Assembly: GCA_017617355.1 (NCBI GenBank)
Contig: JAFZWI010000129.1
Span: 97,673 to 130,372, forward strand
DNA: 32,700 nt
Reading direction: 5' to 3'
Source of the DNA: Salinivirgaceae bacterium
Lineage (GTDB): Bacteria > Bacteroidota > Bacteroidia > Bacteroidales > SZUA-534
A program made the translations under genes and the position numbers. The notes beneath the pieces are model-generated. The model saw only the letters and a program-made list of their open reading frames with translations, ran no database searches and had not been told where the DNA came from. Positions 1 to 7,053 of the stretch are shown in pieces (positions within the stretch are counted from its first letter, which is position 1; every line of letters begins with the position of its first letter).

Positions 1-2305
1 GGGTAAATACCACCCGCACGGCGACTCGTCAATATACGGAACCGTGGTGCGTATGGCTCAGGACTGGGCAATGCGCTACACACTTGTTGATGGTCAGGGT
101 AACTTTGGCTCGATAGACGGCGACAGCCCGGCAGCTATGCGTTACACGGAGGTGCGCATGTCGAAGATTGCAGAGGAGATGGTTGCCGATATCGACAAGG
201 AAACTGTTGATATGGTAAACAACTTCGACGACAGCCGTCAGGAGCCAACCGTTCTGCCGACAAAGATTCCAAACCTGTTGGTCAATGGTGCGTCAGGTAT
301 CGCTGTGGGTATGGCTACCAATATGCCGACACACAATCTGGGCGAGGTGGTTGACGGACTTTGCGCCACTATCGACAACCCCGACATCACTCTCGACGAA
401 CTGATGCACTACATCAAAGGCCCAGACTTTCCGACGGGCGGTATTATTTATGGTATGCAAGGTATTCGCGAGGCTTACGAGACAGGCCGAGGCCGCATCG
501 TTATTCGCGGAAAAGTCGAAATTGAAAACACCGAGCACGGCAAGTCGCGCATCATCATAACCGAGATTCCATACAATGTGAACAAGGCCGAGATGATTAA
601 GCACACCGCCGACCTTGTAAACGAAAAGAAGATTGACGGCATAACAAACTTGAACGACGAGTCGGACCGCGAGGGTATGCGCATTGTTTACGACTTGCGC
701 AAAGATGTGATGCCGACAGTTGTTCTGAACAAACTTTACAAATACACAGAGTTGCAATCGTCGTTCAGCGTGAACAATGTGGCTTTGGTTGACGGGCGTC
801 CTTACACGCTGACACTTAAGGAATTGCTCGTTCATTTCATCGACCACCGTCACGATGTGGTTACACGCCGCACTCGCTATAATCTGCGTAAAGCTGAGGA
901 ACGTGCTCACATACTTGAGGGCTTGATTATCGCCTGCGACAATATTGACGAGGTGATTGCCATTATCCGCGGGTCGAGAAACTCAGAAGAGGCTCAGCCG
1001 AAACTTATGGAGCGTTTCAACTTGGATGAGATTCAGGCCAAAGCCATTGTCGATATGCGACTTGGTTCGTTGGCAAATCTTGAGCAGGACAAGCTGCGCA
1101 ACGACTACGATGAGCTTTGCAAGGAGATTGAACATCTGAAAGCAATCTTGGAAAGCAAGGAGTTGCGTATGCAGATAATCAAGGACGAACTCATCGAAAT
1201 GAAGGAAAAATATGGTGATGCACGTCGTACAGAGATTGTTCCTGATGCAGGCGAGTTCAATCCTGAAGATTTCTATGCCGATGAGGATGTTGTGATAACA
1301 ATTTCGCACATGGGCTACATCAAACGTACATCGCTTACCGAGTTCAAGACACAAGGTCGCGGCGGGGTAGGCTCGAAGGGCGGCAGCACTCGCGACGAGG
1401 ATTTCATTGAGCATCTCTACAGCGCCAACATGCACAGCACAATGCTGTTCTTCACTAAGCTTGGCCGTTGCTTCTGGCTCAAGGTTTATGAGATACCCGA
1501 GGGCACACGCACATCGAAAGGTCGCGCCATTCAGAACCTGTTGCAGCTCTCGGCTGATGATAGCGTAATGGCTTACATCAATGTGAAGACGCTCACCGAT
1601 GCCGAATACATCAATAACCACTATATATTATTGGTGACAAAACAAGGTATTGTTAAGAAGACATCGCTTGAGGCTTATTCACGTCCTCGTCAGAATGGTG
1701 TTAATGCGGTCAACATCCGCGAAGACGACCAGTTGCTGGCAGCCGCACTCACCGAAGGAAAAGACGAGATTATTCTCGGTGTGAAGAGCGGTAAGGCTGT
1801 TCGCTTCAACGAGGGTGACATCCGTCCGATGGGCCGTACGGCAACAGGTGTCAAGGGTGTTACGCTTGTCGACGATGATGTGGTGGTTGGCGTTGTCAAC
1901 ATGGGTGAGGAGAAGCATGACATCTTGGTAGTGTCGGAGAACGGCTTCGGCAAACGTTCCGACATAGACGACTATCGCATAACCCGCCGCGGAGCCAAGG
2001 GTGTCAAGACTTTGAACATAACCGACAAGACTGGCGATTTGGTTGCCATTATGGGTGTTGTCGATACAGACGACCTGATGATTATCACCAAGAACGGTCT
2101 GACAATCCGCCAGACGGTTGCCGAGCTGAGGGTTATGGGCCGCGCCACACAGGGTGTCAAACTTATCAAGCTGCGTCCTAACGATGCCATTGCCGCCGTT
2201 GAGGTGGTGCCGCATCAAGACGAGGATGAGGTTGCGCCAGATGTAGCTGAAGGCCAGACAGACGCTGCAAACGACGGCGAAGCCGAAACACAAAGCGAAC
2301 AATAA
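1..2305 (+). CDS. gyrA: DNA gyrase subunit A, 5'-truncated by the window edge
   Basis: This is the breakage-reunion and wrapping subunit of DNA gyrase, which introduces negative supercoils as an A2B2 tetramer. The reading frame is already open at base 2; about 767 codons are present, so roughly the first 75 residues lie outside the window. The sequence opens in the quinolone-resistance-determining region (GKYHPHGD). The catalytic tyrosine is in AAMRYTEVR (codon 143-145). The C-terminal beta-pinwheel carries a GyrA-box, QGRGGVG (1352-1372), which distinguishes GyrA from ParC and gives DNA wrapping. The tail is acidic and rich in D, E, A and Q, as in many GyrA proteins. The position matching E. 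coli Asp87 is glycine (gga, 38-40). A strong terminator follows the stop. Identification is secure; only the start is missing. Confidence 0.97.
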   Translation, partial: GKYHPHGDSSIYGTVVRMAQDWAMRYTLVDGQGNFGSIDGDSPAAMRYTEVRMSKIAEEMVADIDKETVDMVNNFDDSRQEPTVLPTKIPNLLVNGASGIAVGMATNMPTHNLGEVVDGLCATIDNPDITLDELMHYIKGPDFPTGGIIYGMQGIREAYETGRGRIVIRGKVEIENTEHGKSRIIITEIPYNVNKAEMIKHTADLVNEKKIDGITNLNDESDREGMRIVYDLRKDVMPTVVLNKLYKYTELQSSFSVNNVALVDGRPYTLTLKELLVHFIDHRHDVVTRRTRYNLRKAEERAHILEGLIIACDNIDEVIAIIRGSRNSEEAQPKLMERFNLDEIQAKAIVDMRLGSLANLEQDKLRNDYDELCKEIEHLKAILESKELRMQIIKDELIEMKEKYGDARRTEIVPDAGEFNPEDFYADEDVVITISHMGYIKRTSLTEFKTQGRGGVGSKGGSTRDEDFIEHLYSANMHSTMLFFTKLGRCFWLKVYEIPEGTRTSKGRAIQNLLQLSADDSVMAYINVKTLTDAEYINNHYILLVTKQGIVKKTSLEAYSRPRQNGVNAVNIREDDQLLAAALTEGKDEIILGVKSGKAVRFNEGDIRPMGRTATGVKGVTLVDDDVVVGVVNMGEEKHDILVVSENGFGKRSDIDDYRITRRGAKGVKTLNITDKTGDLVAIMGVVDTDDLMIITKNGLTIRQTVAELRVMGRATQGVKLIKLRPNDAIAAVEVVPHQDEDEVAPDVAEGQTDAANDGEAETQSEQ

Positions 2306-2328
2306 AAAAGCAAAGTTTGGATAGCGAG

Positions 2329-2362
2329 ACAGCCGCAGCATTATGTTGCGGCTGTTTTTTTT
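2329..2362 (+). terminator. Rho-independent terminator of gyrA
   Basis: A 9-bp perfect stem (ACAGCCGCA pairing with TGCGGCTGT, loop gcattatgt) is followed at once by a run of T. It lies 24 bases after the gyrA stop codon. Confidence 0.9.
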
Positions 2363-2388
2363 GATATTCAAACAAAAAAATCCGCACC

Positions 2389-2422
2389 TTTGGCGCAACT
2401 ATCAATAGGATAACTATCTTTG
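2389..2422 (+). promoter_or_regulatory. Bacteroidetes-type promoter of the TPR gene
   Basis: TTTG (2389-2392) and TATCTTTG (2415-2422) match the -33 and -7 elements (TAnnTTTG) of the Bacteroidetes primary sigma factor, with 22 bases between them (usual about 19-21). It sits between the gyrA terminator and the start codon at 2455, so it would give a leader of about 25 bases. Confidence 0.6.
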
Positions 2423-2454
2423 TTCATTCGAAAAACCTTTAAAATAAAATTATA

Positions 2455-3630
2455 ATGAAACGTTTAGGATTATTGTTGATTATGGCTGCCATAGGCACAT
2501 CGGCTATGGCTCAATCAGGAAAAGTGGTTAGCGCAAGCAACTTCGTAAAACAAAAGGAATTTGCAAAGGCAAAGGAGAACATTGAAATGGCAATTCAGCA
2601 CGAGAAAACCAAAGAACAGGCTAAAACATGGATGGTTCGCGGTGATGTGTATATGGGAATAGCCGAGTCGAAAGACCCAAATGTGAAGGCTTTGTCAGAC
2701 AAACCGGTTTCAATTGCGATGGAATCGTACCGCAAAGCTATGGCACTCGATACCAAAGGTACTTTGCTGAAACAAATTAAAAATCAATTGACTTTTGCAT
2801 CGTTGAATGGCGTTGTTATCAATGCTGCTATTGAATTCAATGACAAGGAAGATTACCTAAGCTCACTTGAGTGCTTTGAGATTTCTCTTGAAATAGACAG
2901 TATTATCGAGCCTGCAAAAAAAGACTCTGCAATTATTTTCAATGCAGGTTTGGTTGCAGAAAAAGGACACGCATACAGCAAGGCAAAGTACTATTATAAC
3001 AAAGCAATCGACATTCATTACAATACCGGCCAAGTGTTTGTGATGTTGGCAAATATTGAAAAAACATTGGGCGACACCGCAGCATTCCTAGCAACACTGG
3101 AACGCGGTATTGAAGTTGCACCCGACGATAGCAAAGCCATAATGGTTGAGCTTATCAATCATTACATTTTGAATAATGAGTCGGACAAAGCGCTTGACTA
3201 TCTTGAGCAGGCAATTGCTAAAGACCCGAAAAACAAAACTTACTTTTTTGCACAAGGCTCTCTGCTTGATAAGTTAGGCAAACCGCAAGAGGCAAGAGTA
3301 TCGTATGAAAAAGCTATTGAACTTGACGAAAATTATTTCGACCCATGGTTCAATCTGGGAACACAGGTTTACAATCAGGCTGTTGAGATTTCGAAAAAAG
3401 CCAGTGAAATTCCTATGAACAAACCGAAGGAATATGATGCTGCAATCAAATCTGCTTTCGACAAGATGAACGAGTCGGTTCCGTTCTTTGAGAAGGCGCA
3501 CGCCATCAACCCTAAAGACGTTTATACAATGCAGGCTTTGAAAGAATGCTATTATAAGCTTCAAAGCTCGCATCCAGAGTATGTTGATAAGTATAAAGCT
3601 ATAAATGAGGAGCTTAGTAAAGCTCAATAA
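2455..3630 (+). CDS. Secreted tetratricopeptide-repeat (TPR) protein
   Basis: A 391-residue exported protein. Residues 1-20 form a signal peptide (basic MKR, hydrophobic core, cleavage after AMA); there is no lipobox, so it is probably periplasmic or exported. The rest is helical with TPR-like 34-residue units. The clearest are near residues 180-215, 215-250, 245-280 and 275-310, for example DKALDYLEQAIAKDPKN and PQEARVSYEKAIELDENYFD, with the Ala/Gly/Tyr/Pro spacing typical of TPR motifs. Such proteins are protein-interaction scaffolds; nothing here shows a partner. It is monocistronic, with its own promoter and terminator. Function is unknown beyond the fold. Confidence 0.85.
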   Translation: MKRLGLLLIMAAIGTSAMAQSGKVVSASNFVKQKEFAKAKENIEMAIQHEKTKEQAKTWMVRGDVYMGIAESKDPNVKALSDKPVSIAMESYRKAMALDTKGTLLKQIKNQLTFASLNGVVINAAIEFNDKEDYLSSLECFEISLEIDSIIEPAKKDSAIIFNAGLVAEKGHAYSKAKYYYNKAIDIHYNTGQVFVMLANIEKTLGDTAAFLATLERGIEVAPDDSKAIMVELINHYILNNESDKALDYLEQAIAKDPKNKTYFFAQGSLLDKLGKPQEARVSYEKAIELDENYFDPWFNLGTQVYNQAVEISKKASEIPMNKPKEYDAAIKSAFDKMNESVPFFEKAHAINPKDVYTMQALKECYYKLQSSHPEYVDKYKAINEELSKAQ

Positions 3631-3651
3631 TTGATAATCAGTAAATCAGGG

Positions 3652-3688
3652 CGGCCTTTCCGGTTTTGGGAAGGCCGTTTTTGTTTTT
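3652..3688 (+). terminator. Rho-independent terminator of the TPR gene
   Basis: A 10-bp stem (CGGCCTTTCC with GGGAAGGCCG, one T-G wobble) with a 6-base loop, followed by tttttgttttt. It lies 21 bases after the stop. Confidence 0.88.
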
Positions 3689-3736
3689 AGCCCAATTATA
3701 ATTGCAAGGTGATAGGGTTGGAGTCGGAAAAACTCT

Positions 3737-3744
3737 TTTCTTTG
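3737..3744 (+). promoter_or_regulatory. Possible -7 element of the FKBP gene promoter
   Basis: TTTCTTTG differs from TAnnTTTG at one base and lies 23 bases before the start codon. A TTG is found at 3718-3720, but the 16-base spacer is short. Weak support. Confidence 0.3.
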
Positions 3745-3767
3745 CGCATTATTAAAACGATACGAAA

Positions 3768-4313
3768 ATGAAAGTAGAAAACGGAAAAATTGTTTCAGTG
3801 ACATACGAGTTGAAATACGATGACGCTGATGCCAAACTGATAGAAGTTTGTGAGAAAGACCGCCCACTGACATTCTTGTTTGGGGCAGGGCGGATGCTGC
3901 CGCATTTTGAGAAGAACCTTGCAGGCAAGGAGCAAGGCGAGCTTTTCGACTTTGTGCTGACTGCCGACCAGGCTTACGGTCAGGTTACCGAGGAGGCCAT
4001 TGTTGATGTGCCAATTCATGTCTTCCAAGATGAGAAAGGTAAAGTGGATGAGAAACTGATTGCTGTGGGCAGCGCCATTCCGATGATGGATTCGCAAGGC
4101 AACCGTCTGCACGGTGTTGTTCTGTCGTCAACCGATAAGGCTGTGAAAATGGACTTCAATCACCCGCTGGCTGGCGCCGACTTGCATTTCAAAGGAAAGA
4201 TAATTGAGGTACGCGACCCTAAACCGGAAGAACTAAACGGTGGTTGTGGTGGATGCGGCGGTAGTTGCGGCAGCAACAACGAAGGCTGCAATTGCAATGG
4301 TGGATGTTGCTAA
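3768..4313 (+). CDS. slyD: SlyD-like FKBP-type peptidyl-prolyl cis-trans isomerase with cysteine-rich tail
   Basis: A 181-residue cytoplasmic folding helper; no signal peptide. The N-terminal FKBP strand (VSVTYEL), the core FGAGRMLPHFEKNLAGKEQGE (about residues 38-58) and the inserted-in-flap chaperone domain (about 70-125) are arranged as in SlyD, which catalyses prolyl isomerisation and binds unfolded chains. SlyD proteins end in a metal-binding tail, histidine-rich in E. coli. Here the last ~25 residues contain seven cysteines among glycines (GGCGGCGGSC ... CNCNGGCC) and no histidine, suggesting thiol-based Ni/Zn/Cu binding (inference). Start: the first ATG, preceded by an A-rich leader. 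It is monocistronic and converges on the next gene, sharing a bidirectional terminator. Confidence 0.92.
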   Translation: MKVENGKIVSVTYELKYDDADAKLIEVCEKDRPLTFLFGAGRMLPHFEKNLAGKEQGELFDFVLTADQAYGQVTEEAIVDVPIHVFQDEKGKVDEKLIAVGSAIPMMDSQGNRLHGVVLSSTDKAVKMDFNHPLAGADLHFKGKIIEVRDPKPEELNGGCGGCGGSCGSNNEGCNCNGGCC

Positions 4314-4330
4314 TATAAATGACAGACATA

Positions 4331-4362
4331 AAAAAATCCCGACTGAAAAGCCGGGATTTTTT
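4331..4362. terminator. Bidirectional Rho-independent terminator
   Basis: A perfect 11-bp stem (AAAAAATCCCG with CGGGATTTTTT, 10-base loop) has A and T runs on opposite sides. It can stop the plus-strand slyD gene and the converging minus-strand DHS-like gene, whose stop is at 4386. Confidence 0.9.
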
Positions 4363-4385
4363 GTTGTTTTTGCATCCGCTGTTTT

Positions 4386-5369
4386 TTACCAGCCAAGCTG
4401 ATAAGCAAAAAGCAGCGGTGCCACTATTGTTGCGTCCGATTCGATGATGAATCGTGGCGTGTCTTTCGAAAGTTTTCCCCAGGTAATCTTCTCGTTTGGA
4501 ACGGCGCCTGAGTATGAGCCGTACGATGTGGTGCAGTCGCTTATCTGGCAGAAGTACGACCACAGCGGAGTGCCCTTCCAGCCAAGGTCTTGCTCCATCA
4601 TCGGGACAACGCAGATTGGGAAATCGCCGGCAGTGCCGCCGCCAATCTGGAAGAAACCTACACCAGCGCCGGTTGCGTTCTCTTTGTACCAGTTAGTAAG
4701 GAAAATCATTGTCTCGATACCGTTCTTAATCATCGATTTAGTTGCGTCGAACTCACCACGGATGCAGTGTGCAGTGTAGATGTTTGCTGTTGTGCAGTCT
4801 TCCCATGCAGGAACGATGATAGGAATGTTCTTCTCGCAAGCGGCCAGAACCCAGCTGTCTTTCGGGTCAATCTCGTAGTATTGCTCCAGAACGCCGCTGC
4901 GCAACAGACGGTAGATAACCTCCCATGCAAACAGACGCTCGCCTTTGGCTTTCATATCTTTCCAGATTTCAACCAGGTGGTCCTCCAAACGGCGGAAAGC
5001 CTCCTCCTCAGGGATGCAGGTGTCGGTAACACGGTTGTAGTGATTGTTAAGCAACTCGTGCTCCTGTTCCGGAGTAAGGTCGCGGTAGTTAGGCACGCGG
5101 TAGTAGTGGTTGTGAGCCACAAGGTTCATCACGTCTTCCTCAAGGTTGTTGGCTGAGCAGCACACAATCTGAATCTTGTCCTGACGAATCATTTCGGCAA
5201 GCGACAGACCAATTTCTGCGGTACTCATTGCACCGGCCATAGCCAGCATCATCTTTCCGCCTTTTTTCATGTGGGCGTCGTAAGCCTCGGCAGCATCAAC
5301 TATGCAGGCCGAATTGAAGTGGCGATAGTGATGCTTGATGAATTGTGATATAAGTCCTTTGTTTTCCAT
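4386..5369 (-). CDS. Deoxyhypusine-synthase-like protein, probable polyamine aminobutyl/aminopropyl-type transferase
   Basis: A 327-residue cytoplasmic protein of the deoxyhypusine synthase (DHS) / homospermidine synthase family, NAD-dependent enzymes that move an aminoalkyl group from a polyamine to an amine. The catalytic lysine is visible in SGAVPNEKITWGK (Lys299, matching human Lys329), together with the conserved W and the E six residues before the lysine. The NAD region includes AGAMSTAE near residues 45-52. Two substrate positions differ from true DHS: the GGG..KHHI motif reads GGGTAGDFP (243-251), losing the key histidine, and the Asp matching human Asp316 is Tyr. Bacteria lack the eIF5A substrate, so a small-molecule polyamine product such as homospermidine or a related amine is likely (inference). 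It is co-transcribed 30 bases after the decarboxylase gene. Confidence 0.88.
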   Translation of the reverse strand: MENKGLISQFIKHHYRHFNSACIVDAAEAYDAHMKKGGKMMLAMAGAMSTAEIGLSLAEMIRQDKIQIVCCSANNLEEDVMNLVAHNHYYRVPNYRDLTPEQEHELLNNHYNRVTDTCIPEEEAFRRLEDHLVEIWKDMKAKGERLFAWEVIYRLLRSGVLEQYYEIDPKDSWVLAACEKNIPIIVPAWEDCTTANIYTAHCIRGEFDATKSMIKNGIETMIFLTNWYKENATGAGVGFFQIGGGTAGDFPICVVPMMEQDLGWKGTPLWSYFCQISDCTTSYGSYSGAVPNEKITWGKLSKDTPRFIIESDATIVAPLLFAYQLGW

Positions 5370-5399
5370 ATCAGAAAAGTTTTAAAGTTTTTATGTGAA

Positions 5400-6812
5400 T
5401 TACATTTTGTCGTTATATCCTAAAATGTTGAGCATCTCATTGACCGACTGTTCATTACGGAATACATAATCAATGAAGTTGCCTTTCTCGTCGCGGTCAA
5501 CAATAACGTGCTTTGGTGCGGGTATGAGACAGTGCTTGATGCCGCCGTAGCCGCTTATCGAGTCTTGATAGGCGCCAGTGTGGAAGAAACCAAGATAGAG
5601 AGGCTCCTTGTCTTTGTCGTTGAAAGTTGGAAGTAGCACCTCTTGGTTCATATCCTCCGAGTTGTAGTAGTCGGAGTGGTCGCAGCTGATGCCGCCGATG
5701 TTCACTTTGGCGTACTCATTCTCCCATTTGTTGATAGGCAGAAGAATGAACTTCTCGCAAATCGACCATGCGTCGGGGATAGTGTTCATCAGGCTGTTGT
5801 TGATGATGTACCAGCGTTCCTTATCGTTTTGTTGTTTCTGTTCAATAACCTGGAAGATAATGGCTCCGCTTTCGCCCACAGTGTATTTTCCGAATTCGGT
5901 GTAGATGTCGGGGTCTGGGATGCTGGCGTTGATGCAGGCGTCTTTTATCACCTTCACAATCTCGCGAATCATATACTCGTAGTCGTACTCAAATCCAAGG
6001 TGGTTGCGGATAGGGAAACCGCCGCCAAGGTCGAGGCTGTCGAGCGTATCGCACTGTTTGCGAAGTTCGCAGTACAGTTTCACGGCTTTGTTGAATTCTC
6101 CCCAATAGTAGAGACTGTCTTTTATGCCCGAATCGACAAAGAAATGCAGCATCTTAAGCTCGATGTTCGGGTTGTCTTTGATTTTCGATTTGTAGTAGCT
6201 CAGAATCTCGGTATGGCGGATGCCCAAACGTGATGTGTAGTATGCGCTCTGCGACTCCTCATCGATAGCCATACGCAAGCCCACTTTCAGCTTGCGGTCG
6301 CCGGCAATGTCAATGATGCGCTGCAGCTCCTTGGCCGAGTCGAGAATGATGATGCTGTTCTCGAAACCGAGCGACTGAATATGCAGTATCTTTTTAATGT
6401 AATCGTCTGATTTATAGCCATTATGGATTATTGTGCGCGACTTGTCGAGCTCGCCTTTGTGATAGAGTTTCTCAAGCAAATCGATGTCGAAAGCCGAGCT
6501 GGTTTCGAGGTTGACATTGTGCTTGAGCGCGGCGCTCACCACATGGTGGAAGTGGCAGCATTTGGTGCAGTAGCAGTATTGGTACTTACCTGTGTAATGA
6601 TTGGCGTTAATAGCTCGGTTGAACAAATTTCTCGCTTTCTTAATCTGTTCGCCGATGCGCGGCAGATATACAAGTTTGAATGGCGTTCCGTATTTTTCAA
6701 TCAGGTATTTAAGCGATATTCCGTGGAAAGCTAAGTATCCGTCTTTAAGGTCGAAACCCTCTTGCGGGAAGTAGTAGCTTTGTTCTACCAAATCAAAATA
6801 GGTATTTTTCAT
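5400..6812 (-). CDS. PLP-dependent arginine/ornithine/diaminopimelate-family decarboxylase
   Basis: A 470-residue fold-III (alanine-racemase-like) decarboxylase. The PLP lysine is Lys84 in the cysteine-rich string CYCTKCCHFHH. Further family motifs are TSSAFD, the HFFVDSGI block, the glycine loop LDLGGGFP, and near the C-terminus GISCDHSDYYN (the substrate-side Cys-Asp) and FHTGAYQ. It is much shorter than classic SpeA (about 630-660 residues) and belongs to the short Bacteroidetes group usually labelled arginine decarboxylase; the substrate cannot be proved here. The following DHS-like gene supports a polyamine role: make an amine, then elaborate it. Start: an ATG at 6866 is in frame, but the likely promoter -7 element (6852-6859) lies inside that extension and the extra 18 residues look non-coding, so 6812 is preferred. 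Confidence 0.85.
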   Translation of the reverse strand: MKNTYFDLVEQSYYFPQEGFDLKDGYLAFHGISLKYLIEKYGTPFKLVYLPRIGEQIKKARNLFNRAINANHYTGKYQYCYCTKCCHFHHVVSAALKHNVNLETSSAFDIDLLEKLYHKGELDKSRTIIHNGYKSDDYIKKILHIQSLGFENSIIILDSAKELQRIIDIAGDRKLKVGLRMAIDEESQSAYYTSRLGIRHTEILSYYKSKIKDNPNIELKMLHFFVDSGIKDSLYYWGEFNKAVKLYCELRKQCDTLDSLDLGGGFPIRNHLGFEYDYEYMIREIVKVIKDACINASIPDPDIYTEFGKYTVGESGAIIFQVIEQKQQNDKERWYIINNSLMNTIPDAWSICEKFILLPINKWENEYAKVNIGGISCDHSDYYNSEDMNQEVLLPTFNDKDKEPLYLGFFHTGAYQDSISGYGGIKHCLIPAPKHVIVDRDEKGNFIDYVFRNEQSVNEMLNILGYNDKM

Positions 6813-6851
6813 TTCTGATTTACTGCATAAAATTTTGTTTCGTTTTGAGCC

Positions 6852-6859
6852 GCAAAGTA
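6852..6859 (-). promoter_or_regulatory. Possible -7 element for the decarboxylase-DHS operon
   Basis: On the minus strand TTACTTTG matches TAnnTTTG except for one base. Transcription would start near 6845 and give a leader of about 33 bases to the ATG at 6812. No good -33 TTTG is seen about 20 bases upstream, so support is modest. Confidence 0.35.
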
Positions 6860-7053
6860 AACCCATTTATTTTAAAAAAATCTGATAAAATCTTAATTGT
6901 TTGAAAAAAAGATGCTGTCTTATAATATCTTGATTAATTGCGCTTTATGTCGAAAGTGGATTTGCGGTCGGAAATGTTCTTAAAAAATGCGCGCAGAGCC
7001 GTTTGCGGCACAGTTTTTGTCGGTTTAAATAAGTTTAAAATGATGAATGACAA

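Noticed and set aside
293-910. 205-codon minus-strand open frame inside gyrA
   Set aside because: It is fully antisense to a clearly coding gene; the frame is open only because of gyrA codon usage.
6813-6866. Longer start (ATG at 6866) for the decarboxylase
   Set aside because: The extra 18 residues look unlike the family and the likely -7 promoter element lies inside the extension.
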